Origin: an uncultured Pelagimonas sp.
GTDB lineage: Bacteria; Pseudomonadota; Alphaproteobacteria; Rhodobacterales; Rhodobacteraceae
Assembly (NCBI GenBank): GCA_947499735.1
Contig: CANMPP010000005.1
Span: 124,001-188,000, forward strand
Direction of reading: 5' to 3'
DNA: 64,000 nt
Notes under the pieces: model-generated
Seen by the model: only the letters and a program-made list of their open reading frames with translations
Told to the model about the DNA's origin: nothing
Database searches by the model: none
Program-made: the position numbers and the translations under genes
Shown here: in pieces, positions 1-8,445 of the stretch
How positions within the stretch are numbered: position 1 is the stretch's first letter
How the letters are laid out: each line of letters opens with the position of its first letter

Positions 1-681
1 TTGGGCCATGTCGGTGGCGATCTGGTTGGAATGTTTTCGCCACGCGGCGATATGTTGGGGCTGTATTGTATCGATGTCTCGGGTCACGGAATTACATCTG
101 CAATGGTGACCGCCCGGGTTGCGGGGTATCTTTCCAGCAAGTTTCCAGAACAAAATGTGGCTTTGGAAAAGCGCAGCGATGGATATTTTGCAATGCGAGG
201 CCCTGACGAAACGGCCGAGTTATTGAACCACCGACTATGTGCAGATCCTGGCGCAGATGAATATCTGACTTTGGCCTATTGTGCGGTTGATTTGCAAAGA
301 GGATTTGTCAAATTTGTTCAGGCCGGACACCCGCCGCCTTTGCTAATACGTGCAAATGGAGAGCATGAATTTGTTGGTGTGGGTGGTTTACCAATTGGGC
401 TGATCGATGATGCGCGTTATGAAAGCACGCATGTAAAGCTGGAAAAAGGGGATCGCCTTTTGCTTTATTCTGACGGCTTTACAGAGGCGGTTGGAACAGA
501 TGGGACCATGCTGGACGAAGACGGGTTCTCAAAACTGGTTGCCTCAGTTCCGAGTGACGTAAATGGCGAAGAGTTTTTGCAGGACCTGTTCTGGAAACTT
601 GCCAGCAGGTCAGAACAAGATGATGGTCTGTCTGATGATGTTTCAGCCGTATTGTTTGAATACGACTGTGTCGACACCTAA
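1..681 (+). CDS. SpoIIE/PP2C-type serine phosphatase domain, C-terminal part (5' end outside window)
   Basis: This is the C-terminal part of a PPM/PP2C-like phosphatase of the SpoIIE/RsbU type. Visible motifs are GGD near the start, DVSGHG around residue 26, a GHPPPLL segment near residue 109, LLLYSDGFTEA near residue 154, and a closing DDVSAVLFEY. These match the metal-binding aspartates of the fold. Such proteins dephosphorylate anti-sigma-factor antagonists, and in alphaproteobacteria the domain often follows a response-regulator receiver domain. The reading frame is open from base 1 and the first codon is TTG inside the catalytic domain, so the true start and any receiver domain lie upstream of the window. 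The stop is at 681. The partner protein cannot be identified here. Confidence 0.85.
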   Translation: MGHVGGDLVGMFSPRGDMLGLYCIDVSGHGITSAMVTARVAGYLSSKFPEQNVALEKRSDGYFAMRGPDETAELLNHRLCADPGADEYLTLAYCAVDLQRGFVKFVQAGHPPPLLIRANGEHEFVGVGGLPIGLIDDARYESTHVKLEKGDRLLLYSDGFTEAVGTDGTMLDEDGFSKLVASVPSDVNGEEFLQDLFWKLASRSEQDDGLSDDVSAVLFEYDCVDT

Positions 682-697
682 ATCTTCCAGCCGTGTC

Positions 698-1153
698 TTA
701 TCCAATGTGCTCAGAAAGTCGTGTTAGGATTTTACGGTCCTGAAACACCATCGCACTGATTTCTGATGCGGCATCATATCCTGACATCCAAATCGCGGTA
801 TGCCCGGGTTCTGTTGGGTCACCCAGTTTGGAAACAGGACGCGCGTAATAAATGTGACAGACTTTTTCAGCATAGAAATGATAGTCCGGCATATAGACAT
901 AGCGACGGAAGCTGCCCAGTTTCACAGGTTTGGAAATCGTCCAACCCGTTTCCTCGATCACCTCGCGCTGTAGCGCAGGGATTGGGTTTTCGCCGGGATC
1001 GATTCCTCCACCGGGCAATTGCAGTTCATCGATCTCGGATGTCTTTTGATGCGTCAGCAAAAATGACCCGCTACGATGCAAAACAACATAAGCTCCGGGG
1101 CGAAATTTGTATTTTTCGCTTGTTTTTGGCGCTTCGCCGTATTGTGGGATCAT
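698..1153 (-). CDS. Nudix hydrolase
   Basis: A 151-residue Nudix-fold protein. The Nudix box is complete at residues 49-71 (G-x5-E-x7-RE-V-x-EE-x-GW), including the metal-binding REVIEE glutamates. Family members hydrolyse nucleoside diphosphates linked to another moiety; the substrate cannot be read from the motif alone. The ATG at 1153 is preceded by AGAGGCG, a plausible ribosome-binding site. The gene lies convergent to the phosphatase before it and divergent from hslO. It is one of two Nudix genes within 2 kb, the other being the CoA-pyrophosphatase-type gene at 2225. Confidence 0.85.
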   Translation of the reverse strand: MIPQYGEAPKTSEKYKFRPGAYVVLHRSGSFLLTHQKTSEIDELQLPGGGIDPGENPIPALQREVIEETGWTISKPVKLGSFRRYVYMPDYHFYAEKVCHIYYARPVSKLGDPTEPGHTAIWMSGYDAASEISAMVFQDRKILTRLSEHIG

Positions 1154-1227
1154 AACGCCTCTTGGTCTTCGCCGGTAAGATATCTATATGGCTTCGATAG
1201 CCTATGATGGGCGAGAAAGGAAACCCC

Positions 1228-2241
1228 ATGAAGACGGATAGCACACTGAACAAACTTGCTTGGGATGATACTGTTCTGCCATTCCAGTTAGACGCATCGG
1301 ATATGCGTGGGCGCGTTGCGCGTTTGGATGGGGTCTTGTCGGGAATTTTGAAGCAACACAATTACCCTGCGCCGGTTGAAGCATTGGTTGCGGAAATGGC
1401 GTTGCTGACCGCATTGATCGGGCAAACGGTTGAGCTGAAATGGAAATTGTCCCTTCAGGTCCAAACCGACGGTCCTGTACGGATGATTGCCACGGATTAT
1501 TACGGTCCAGAGAAAGAAGGCGAACCAGCCCGAATTCGCGCTTATGCCAGCTTTGACCCGGACCGTGTCACAGATGATGATCCGTTTGCACAATTGGGCA
1601 AAGGGTATTTTGCTGTACTTGTGGATCAGGGCGATGGCAGCAAACCATATCAGGGCATCACTGGTCTGGATGGCAAATCGCTTGCCAATTGTGCTGAAAC
1701 ATATTTCGCGCAATCCGAACAACTGCCGACACGCTTTTCGCTGCGCTTTGGTCTTAGCTCTGAACCAGGTGTTTCGGAACATTGGCGTGCTGGCGGCATT
1801 ATGTTGCAACATATGCCAAAGGCGTCGCTGTTTGCGACAGGCGAACGTTCTGTGGAAACAGGTGAGTTGTTAAAGGCGCAGGATCTGGTGTCTGGGGATC
1901 TAGAGGAAGACTGGAACCGGGTGAATATGCATCTGGACACTGTCGAGGATCTAGAATTGATCGGTCCATCCCTGCCGCCAACGGATTTGTTGGTGCGCTT
2001 GTTCCACGAGGAACAGCCGCGCGTTTACGATGCCCAATCGGTTCAATTTGGATGCACATGTTCTGAAGAGCGGGTGCGTCAGTCTTTGTCGATTTATTCG
2101 GCTAAGGACATTGAAAAGATGACGACAGAAGAAGGTCGCGTCACGGCGGATTGCCAATTCTGCGGAGCGCATTACGATCTGGATCCGAAAACAGTCGGAT
2201 TTGAGGCAGAGGGCGCAGCAGGGGATGCAAAATCCAGCTGA
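1228..2241 (+). CDS. hslO: Hsp33 redox-regulated chaperonin
   Basis: Hsp33 is a cytosolic holdase chaperone switched on by oxidation. The C-terminal zinc/redox centre is present as C-x-C near residues 275-277 (FGCTCSEERV) and C-x2-C near 310-313 (DCQFCGAHY). The N-terminal part contains the family's typical MALLTALIGQT stretch. The frame opens at ATG 1204, but ATG 1228 is preceded by GAAAGGAAA at good spacing, so I start there, giving 337 aa. The 3' end overlaps the next gene by 17 bases, suggesting cotranscription with the CoA pyrophosphatase and CCA-adding enzyme. Confidence 0.93.
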   Translation: MKTDSTLNKLAWDDTVLPFQLDASDMRGRVARLDGVLSGILKQHNYPAPVEALVAEMALLTALIGQTVELKWKLSLQVQTDGPVRMIATDYYGPEKEGEPARIRAYASFDPDRVTDDDPFAQLGKGYFAVLVDQGDGSKPYQGITGLDGKSLANCAETYFAQSEQLPTRFSLRFGLSSEPGVSEHWRAGGIMLQHMPKASLFATGERSVETGELLKAQDLVSGDLEEDWNRVNMHLDTVEDLELIGPSLPPTDLLVRLFHEEQPRVYDAQSVQFGCTCSEERVRQSLSIYSAKDIEKMTTEEGRVTADCQFCGAHYDLDPKTVGFEAEGAAGDAKSS

Positions 2242-2827
2242 ACAAATGACTAGACTGCGGGCCGCTCTTGCATTGGGCGGTGCGCAGAGCTCTGATTTTG
2301 ATCTCAATCCTACAATTGCTCCCAGCCATCACCGGCTGTTACGCCCGGCGGGCGTATTGGCTGCGTTTTTACAAAAAGACACGGGTCTGGAACTGATCCT
2401 GACAAAGCGCGCATCGCATCTGAAACACCACCCGGGTCAGGTGGCTTTGCCGGGTGGGAAACAAGAGGATGATGATTCAGATGCAACCGCGGCCGCCCTA
2501 CGCGAAGCGTGGGAAGAGGTTGGGTTGCCCATAGGTCAGGTTGAAGTTTTGGGTCATTTGCCCGCGCATGAAAGCATCTCTGCGTTTTGGATGATCCCAA
2601 CAGTTGGAATCGTGCATGGGGATGTGTCCCTTAGGGCCGAACCGGGCGAAGTTGATGAAATATTCTCGGTGCCCTTTTCGCATATTACAAACCCCGACCG
2701 CTTTTCTATTCAGGCCCGACGCTGGCAAGGGGTCAGCCGGCGTTACTATGTTGCGCCCTATGGCCCGTATTACATTTGGGGCGCGACGGCGCGCATTTTA
2801 TTTGGATTAGCAAGGTTGATGCCATGA
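2225..2827 (+). CDS. Nudix CoA diphosphatase (NudL type)
   Basis: About 200 aa. Two signatures occur together: the CoA-diphosphatase motif LTKRASHLKHHPGQVALPGG (UPF0035 type), and a Nudix box with ALREAWEEVGL after the GG. Members cleave CoA and acyl-CoA to 3',5'-ADP and phosphopantetheine, probably for CoA turnover. The frame opens at a TTG (2201). I prefer ATG 2225, which sits inside the end of hslO. The stop TGA (2825-2827) overlaps the ATG of the CCA-adding enzyme in an ATGA arrangement, so the three genes are very likely one transcript with translational coupling. Confidence 0.85.
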   Translation: MQNPAEQMTRLRAALALGGAQSSDFDLNPTIAPSHHRLLRPAGVLAAFLQKDTGLELILTKRASHLKHHPGQVALPGGKQEDDDSDATAAALREAWEEVGLPIGQVEVLGHLPAHESISAFWMIPTVGIVHGDVSLRAEPGEVDEIFSVPFSHITNPDRFSIQARRWQGVSRRYYVAPYGPYYIWGATARILFGLARLMP

Positions 2828-3999
2828 ATAGGATCACATCCCATTGGTTGACGAATTCCCGCACTCAGCGCGCTATGAGCATGCTTGGGGATGCGGGATA
2901 TCAGGCGTATTGCGTCGGTGGATGTGTGCGTAATGACCTTTTGGATCAACCGGTTGCCGATATCGATATATCGACCAATGCGCACCCAGAAACGGCTATC
3001 GCCTTAGCGGAACAGGCCGGTTTCAAGGCTATCCCAACAGGGATTGAACATGGCACAATCACTGTTGTTATTGATGGTGAACCCTTTGAAATCACGACAT
3101 TTCGCGCAGATGTAGAAACCGATGGACGGCGCGCGGTGGTGCGGTTTGCGGAAACGTTGGGTGAAGATGCAATTCGCCGCGATTTCACGATGAACGCGCT
3201 TTATTTGGATAAAGAGGGCCATGTGATAGACCCAGTTGGTGGTTTGGACCATTTGGAACAACGCCGTTTTGTCTTTATCCAAGATGCTGGAACGCGCATT
3301 CGCGAAGATTATTTGCGGACTTTGCGCTATTTTCGATTTATGGCGTGGTATGGGGATCCTGACCAGGGGTTTGAAGCTGATACCTTGGCGGCGATTGCGG
3401 AAAATTTGGACGGGCTGTCGCGCCTGTCGCGCGAACGCATTGGTTCTGAAATCGTCAAATTGCTGAACGCACCAAACCCAGCGCCCGCAATGGCCATTAT
3501 GGGGCAGACAGGTGTTTTGTCAAAGATTTTGCCAGGCACGGATGTTAGTAAGCTTGCCCTATTCGATCATATCGCTGGGGGCATGGACCAGCCTGTTGAC
3601 CCGATCGTCAGACTGGCCGTTATAGGTTTGCAAGATGCATCGCAGCTACGTCTTTCCAAGGCTGATCAAAAGAAATTGTCGCTGGTTCATGGGTTTATCG
3701 AACACATGACGCCGATCGGTGAGATCGCTTATGATTATGGCAGCGTATTGGCGAAACATGTGTTGGCTTTGCGCGGTGCACTGTTTGAACAGATGCCAAA
3801 TGCGCAAGATCTAAGGATAATTGTTCAAGCAGAACAGGTTCGTTTTCCACTGACATCCCAAGATCTGATGCCGGACTGGCAAGGGGCAGCACTGGGGCAG
3901 GCGTTACGGGACGGGAAACGGATGTGGATTGCGTCAGGTTTTAAGCATGGCGCAGAGGAATTACTAAATCTGTTGAAGAAAAACACAACCAAGGGGTGA
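2824..3999 (+). CDS. cca: CCA tRNA nucleotidyltransferase / polyA polymerase family
   Basis: A class II nucleotidyltransferase of 391 aa. Motifs in order are GGCVRNDLL (nucleotide-binding loop), the metal-binding VADIDIS aspartates near residue 42, TTFRADV, AIRRDFTMNAL (template motif), and the RIREDYLRTLRYFRF helix motif that follows. Together they identify an enzyme of the tRNA CCA-adding or poly(A) polymerase family. In Rhodobacteraceae normally a single such gene acts on tRNA 3' ends, so CCA addition is the likely role. The ATG at 2824 overlaps the preceding stop codon. I reject the 2776 start because it would overlap the Nudix gene by about 50 bases. Confidence 0.9.
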   Translation: MNRITSHWLTNSRTQRAMSMLGDAGYQAYCVGGCVRNDLLDQPVADIDISTNAHPETAIALAEQAGFKAIPTGIEHGTITVVIDGEPFEITTFRADVETDGRRAVVRFAETLGEDAIRRDFTMNALYLDKEGHVIDPVGGLDHLEQRRFVFIQDAGTRIREDYLRTLRYFRFMAWYGDPDQGFEADTLAAIAENLDGLSRLSRERIGSEIVKLLNAPNPAPAMAIMGQTGVLSKILPGTDVSKLALFDHIAGGMDQPVDPIVRLAVIGLQDASQLRLSKADQKKLSLVHGFIEHMTPIGEIAYDYGSVLAKHVLALRGALFEQMPNAQDLRIIVQAEQVRFPLTSQDLMPDWQGAALGQALRDGKRMWIASGFKHGAEELLNLLKKNTTKG

Positions 4000-4065
4000 C
4001 AACTCGCGAATCCTGCGCTACGAGTTGCCCCAACGACACCCATTTCGGAGAATATCGATGAATCA

Positions 4066-4108
4066 AGCAGAGTTTCGACCCAGCCCAGTCTGAGCCGCTC
4101 TGCTTTTT
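4066..4108 (+). terminator. Possible rho-independent terminator after cca
   Basis: AGCAGAG (4066-4072) pairs with CTCTGCT (4098-4104), followed by TTTTG. The loop is about 25 bases, longer than usual, so this is only a candidate. Between cca and the ABC genes (4000-4179) there is also an inverted repeat AACTCG...CGAGTT just after the cca stop. Confidence 0.35.
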
Positions 4109-4179
4109 GCGGGCTTGCGTCAGGCCGCCCCCGCATAAATCCATCATCTTTATTCTATTGCTCACTAGGAGCTTCCGAT

Positions 4180-6045
4180 ATGTTTCGATTTTTCGAAAAC
4201 CTTGTTGACCCTTATACTGACTACGAAGAGCAAGACGTTCTGCCGCAAAAAGTGTGGCCGTTCATCTGGCATTTCAGCAAATCTTTTCGTGGCATCTATG
4301 TCGTAGCGGGCGTTTCATCACTGCTGAATGCGGCTGTTGAAATTTCTATGCTCGCGATCATGGGCTGGTTGGTGGATCAACTGACCGGCGATCCAACGAT
4401 ATTCTGGCAAGACCATATGTGGGAAATGCTGGGTTTGCTCTTTTTTATCCTGTTGTTCCGGCCATTTACACAATTGATTGGGATCTGCATCCTGTTGTTG
4501 GGATTGGTTCCGAATTTCAACGCTCTAGTTCGTTGGCGTGCCCATCGACAGGTTTTGCGTCAATCTATCGGCTGGTTCGAAAACGATTTTGCCGGCCGTA
4601 TTGCACAGCGCGTGATGCAAACGCCAAATTCTGCACATGAAGTTGCGTTTCAGGTGTTTGATGCCGCGGCTTATGCAGTGGCCTATGCATTTGGTGCCCT
4701 GATCATGCTGGGCGATGTGGATCCTCGCTTGATGATTCCATTGGCTATTTGGCTGATTGCCTATGGGGCGCTGCTGGGCACGATGATCAAACATGTTGGG
4801 CCCGTGTCCGAAGCAGCATCTGATGCGCGCTCTCATTTGACGGGACGGATTGTTGACAGCTATACCAACATCCATTCGGTCAAAATGTTTGCTCATAACG
4901 ACAAAGAGTTGGATTTTGCCAAGGAAGCCATTGATGGCTATTACCATGCGCAAAAGAAGGAATTACGCCTGTTTGCCTCTCTAGAGGGTGCGTTGGTTTT
5001 CCTGAACGGTCTGCTCATTGTGTCCGTTGTTGGCTGGGCGATATATCTCTGGAGCACAGGCAATGCCACGGCGGGGGCCGTTGCTGCCGCCTCTGCATTG
5101 ACGCTGCGCCTGAATGCGATGACCGGGTGGATCATGTGGGCCTTGTCCACGCTGTTTCGTGAATTGGGTGTTGTGGCTGAAGGCATGCGCACCATTGCTG
5201 CGCCGATTGCTTTGCTGGATGCAAAAGATGCGGAACCGCTTGATTTGCAAAAGGGCGAAGTCGCGTTTCAGAACATCAGCCATCATTATGGCCGGGGGTC
5301 TGGTGGGTTGGACAGCGTGTCGCTGACCATTCGTCCGGGCGAAAAGATCGGCCTGGTTGGACGTTCGGGTGCGGGCAAATCGACTTTGGTGAAGTTGCTT
5401 TTGCGCTACTACGATGCGGAATCTGGTCAGATCACATTGGACGGGCAAGATATTGCGCAGGTCACACAAGACAGTTTGCGCGCGTCTATCGGTGTGGTTC
5501 AACAGGACAGTGCGTTGCTGCACCGTTCGGTGCGAGACAATATTCTATACGGCCGTCCTGATGCGTCACATGACGCGATGATTGAAGCGGCACAAAAAGC
5601 GCAGGCTCATGATTTTATTGGAGATCTTCAGGATCCAAAAGGAAATTCAGGTTATGACGCTCAGGTTGGTGAGCGCGGGATAAAACTGTCCGGTGGTCAG
5701 CGGCAAAGGATTAGTTTGGCTCGGGTCATTTTGAAAGATGCACCCATTTTGGTTCTGGATGAAGCGACATCAGCGCTGGATTCCGAAGTCGAGGCGGCCA
5801 TTCAGCAAACGCTTTACGGCATGATGGAGGGCAAAACCGTGATCGCGATTGCCCACCGTCTGTCTACCATTGCGGCGATGGACCGGATCGTCGTGTTGGA
5901 TGGTGGCCGTATTGTCGAAGACGGCACGCATGATGCGTTGCTGGAAAAATCCGGTCTTTATGCGAGCTTTTGGGCCCGTCAGTCTGGTGGCTTCCTCGAT
6001 TTAGAGGCCACGGAAAAAAGAAACAAAGATCAAGCGGCGGAGTGA
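4180..6045 (+). CDS. ABC exporter half-transporter (permease-ATPase fusion), first of pair
   Basis: A 621-aa type I ABC exporter subunit with an N-terminal six-helix membrane domain (about residues 35-330) and a C-terminal nucleotide-binding domain. Walker A GRSGAGKST lies near residue 395, the Q-loop is VVQQDSALL, and the signature LSGGQRQR is near 502. LVLDEATSALDSE carries the catalytic Glu, and the H-loop is AIAHRLST. All catalytic residues are intact. The ATG at 4180 is preceded by AGGAG (4167-4171). A second exporter gene of the same predicted length (621 aa) starts four bases after the stop, so the two very likely form a heterodimer. The substrate is not predictable; lipids, peptides or drugs are usual for this class. 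Confidence 0.9.
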   Translation: MFRFFENLVDPYTDYEEQDVLPQKVWPFIWHFSKSFRGIYVVAGVSSLLNAAVEISMLAIMGWLVDQLTGDPTIFWQDHMWEMLGLLFFILLFRPFTQLIGICILLLGLVPNFNALVRWRAHRQVLRQSIGWFENDFAGRIAQRVMQTPNSAHEVAFQVFDAAAYAVAYAFGALIMLGDVDPRLMIPLAIWLIAYGALLGTMIKHVGPVSEAASDARSHLTGRIVDSYTNIHSVKMFAHNDKELDFAKEAIDGYYHAQKKELRLFASLEGALVFLNGLLIVSVVGWAIYLWSTGNATAGAVAAASALTLRLNAMTGWIMWALSTLFRELGVVAEGMRTIAAPIALLDAKDAEPLDLQKGEVAFQNISHHYGRGSGGLDSVSLTIRPGEKIGLVGRSGAGKSTLVKLLLRYYDAESGQITLDGQDIAQVTQDSLRASIGVVQQDSALLHRSVRDNILYGRPDASHDAMIEAAQKAQAHDFIGDLQDPKGNSGYDAQVGERGIKLSGGQRQRISLARVILKDAPILVLDEATSALDSEVEAAIQQTLYGMMEGKTVIAIAHRLSTIAAMDRIVVLDGGRIVEDGTHDALLEKSGLYASFWARQSGGFLDLEATEKRNKDQAAE

Positions 6046-6049
6046 TCAG

Positions 6050-7915
6050 ATGCAAATAGATGACAAAACACATACATGGAGCATCTACAAGCGACTGGCG
6101 GATGTCGTGTCTCCTTTCGAGCGGGCCGATGGACCCCCGCCGAACAAACTGTGGCCGTTTGTCCGTTGGGCTATTCGGGGCGCAGAACCATACTTGTTTC
6201 TGACCCTTTTGGCGTCAGTGATGGTTGGGATCACCCAGATGAGCGCATTTAACCTGATTGGTTGGTTGATCGATCAGGCCCAATCCTATGGCGCAGGATA
6301 TTTGGCAGATCATTGGTGGGTTGTGGGTTTGGCCTGTTTGTTTTTTATCGTTGTCTGGCCGGTATCCTTGGTTGTGCATTCATCTATGAACCAGTTGGTG
6401 GTCACAGCCAACCTGTACCCTCTTAGCCTGACGCGGATTCAACGGCACACGCTGGGGCAGGCGTTGACCTTTTTTGACAATGATTTCGCTGGACGTATCG
6501 CACAAAAAGCGCAGCAAACATCGCGTGCGATTACGGATGTGATTTCGGAAGGCATCAACATTGCAGGGTCAGCTTTGTCTGCCGCTTTGTCGGCTGTATT
6601 TTTGATGGCCTTGGTTGATTGGCGGCTAATGATCATCACGGCGGCTTGGATTCTGTCCTATGTGTTCGTGATGCGGTATTTCGTGCCAAAAATCCGCTCG
6701 CGCAGTCAGTTGCGTGCCGCGCGGCGTGCTGTGGTGACAGGGCAAATCGTTGATACGATTACCAATATTTCGACCGTAAAACTGTTTGCACATGGGCAGG
6801 CGGAAGAGGTGAAGACCCAAGAGGCATTGGATGATTTTCGCAATGCCGGTATCGGTTGGGCTGGCACCGTTTCGAACTTTCGCATGATTATTTTCATGCT
6901 GGCGGGACTGCTGCCTGCATTATTGTTGACCACGACGCTTTGGCTGTGGTCGCAAGGTTTGGCAACGGCTGGTGATATCGCAGTCGCTGGTCTTGCATCG
7001 ACACGTTTGGCAAACATGACGGGTTGGGTCAGCTTTGCAGCGCTGGGTATTTTCACAAATATTGGCGAAATCGAAGATGGCATTCAAACCCTATCGCCTG
7101 CGCATACGATCCTGGACCCTGACACGCCATCGGATCCAGTTTCATCCACGGGTCATGTGCATTTTAAGGATCTGACCTTTCGCTATGGTGGGGAAAAAAC
7201 GGCGCTTAGCGGGTTTGATTTGGATATCAGATCAGGGGAAAAAGTTGCGCTTGTTGGACGGTCTGGAGCGGGTAAATCCACAATCACGTCCTTGCTGTTG
7301 CGTCTTTATGATGTCGAGGAAGGTCAGGTTTTGCTAGATGGGCAAGACATTCGCACCATGTCCCAAGACGCTTTGCGCCGCCAAATCGCCATGGTGACGC
7401 AAGATACGGCGATGTTTAACCGCTCGGCGTTTGAAAACATTCGCTATGGCACGCCGGATGCTACGGATGAAGACGTGTTCGCCGCGGCGCGTAAAGCAGA
7501 GGCGCATGAATTTATCCTTGGCTTGGCTGATCACCGGGGACGTACCGGTTATAACGCCCATCTGGGTGAGCGGGGTGTGAAGCTCTCGGGTGGTCAACGC
7601 CAGCGTATCGCATTGGCCCGTGCCATTTTGAAAGATGCACCGATCCTTGTTTTGGACGAAGCAACATCCGCACTGGACAGCGAAGTCGAGGCTGAAATCC
7701 AATCTGCGCTAGAACGTGTGATGGAGGGCAAAACGGTTTTGGCCATTGCTCACCGTCTATCGACCATTTCGCAAATGGATCGGATCATTGTCATGGATCA
7801 GGGTGCTATTGTCGAGCAGGGAACACATGCGGAACTGCTTGAAAAACAGGGCACATATGCCAATTTCTGGGCCCGTCAATCCGGCGGTTTCCTAGATGCG
7901 GAGGCAGCTGAGTGA
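6050..7915 (+). CDS. ABC exporter half-transporter (permease-ATPase fusion), second of pair
   Basis: The second 621-aa ABC exporter subunit resembles its upstream neighbour in architecture and in many stretches, for example DNDFAGRIAQ in the membrane domain and RQSGGFLD near the C-terminus. Walker A GRSGAGKST is near residue 405, with VTQDTAMFN (Q-loop), LSGGQRQRIALARAI and LVLDEATSALDSE following; the H-loop is AIAHRLST. Both subunits keep the catalytic Glu, unlike heterodimers with one degenerate site. The pair therefore looks like a tandem duplication that has diverged. Start ATG 6050 follows GGCGGAGTG at the end of the first gene. Confidence 0.9.
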   Translation: MQIDDKTHTWSIYKRLADVVSPFERADGPPPNKLWPFVRWAIRGAEPYLFLTLLASVMVGITQMSAFNLIGWLIDQAQSYGAGYLADHWWVVGLACLFFIVVWPVSLVVHSSMNQLVVTANLYPLSLTRIQRHTLGQALTFFDNDFAGRIAQKAQQTSRAITDVISEGINIAGSALSAALSAVFLMALVDWRLMIITAAWILSYVFVMRYFVPKIRSRSQLRAARRAVVTGQIVDTITNISTVKLFAHGQAEEVKTQEALDDFRNAGIGWAGTVSNFRMIIFMLAGLLPALLLTTTLWLWSQGLATAGDIAVAGLASTRLANMTGWVSFAALGIFTNIGEIEDGIQTLSPAHTILDPDTPSDPVSSTGHVHFKDLTFRYGGEKTALSGFDLDIRSGEKVALVGRSGAGKSTITSLLLRLYDVEEGQVLLDGQDIRTMSQDALRRQIAMVTQDTAMFNRSAFENIRYGTPDATDEDVFAAARKAEAHEFILGLADHRGRTGYNAHLGERGVKLSGGQRQRIALARAILKDAPILVLDEATSALDSEVEAEIQSALERVMEGKTVLAIAHRLSTISQMDRIIVMDQGAIVEQGTHAELLEKQGTYANFWARQSGGFLDAEAAE

Positions 7916-7918
7916 TCC

Positions 7919-8434
7919 ATGAAACGTGTCATGATTGTAGGGCAACCAGGGTCAGGAAAATCGACCCTGGCGCGCCGGATCGGCGAAAAAACGGGCCTGC
8001 CGGTGATCCACATGGATGCGGCCGTGCATTGGAAACCGGGTTGGGTTGAACGTCCTAGATCCGAAAAGATCATGCGCGCTTTGGAGATTGAGCAGCGCGA
8101 GACATGGGTGTTCGAGGGCAATATGTCTTCGACATATGATCACCGGTTGTCGCGCGCGGATACGTTGATTGTATTGGATTTACCTTTGCGCCTAAGGGTT
8201 TGGAGGGTGTTTAAGCGCACGATCCTTAGCTATGGGAGCAGTCGGCAAGATCTACCTGAAAACTGTCCTGAACATTTAACTTTCGAATTCTATAAATGGA
8301 TTTGGGACACGCGGCACGTCCAGCGCGAAAAACAACGCAGCCTTATCGATCAGGCCGGAGCACATGTTACAACACATCTTCTGGAATCTCGCCGTGAAGT
8401 GGACTATTTCCTGAAAAATCTTAGCCAAACATAG
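7919..8434 (+). CDS. Small P-loop kinase, adenylate-kinase-like (topology-modulation/FlaR-like)
   Basis: A 171-aa P-loop NTPase with Walker A GQPGSGKST at residues 8-16 and a basic, Trp-rich stretch (VHWKPGW) typical of the adenylate-kinase-like proteins often annotated as topology modulation protein. The true substrate of the family is not established. It begins three bases after the stop of the second ABC gene and is followed 11 bases later by the RNA methyltransferase, so it probably shares their transcript. There is no evidence that it acts with the exporter. Confidence 0.7.
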   Translation: MKRVMIVGQPGSGKSTLARRIGEKTGLPVIHMDAAVHWKPGWVERPRSEKIMRALEIEQRETWVFEGNMSSTYDHRLSRADTLIVLDLPLRLRVWRVFKRTILSYGSSRQDLPENCPEHLTFEFYKWIWDTRHVQREKQRSLIDQAGAHVTTHLLESRREVDYFLKNLSQT

Positions 8435-8445
8435 CGAGCCAGATC

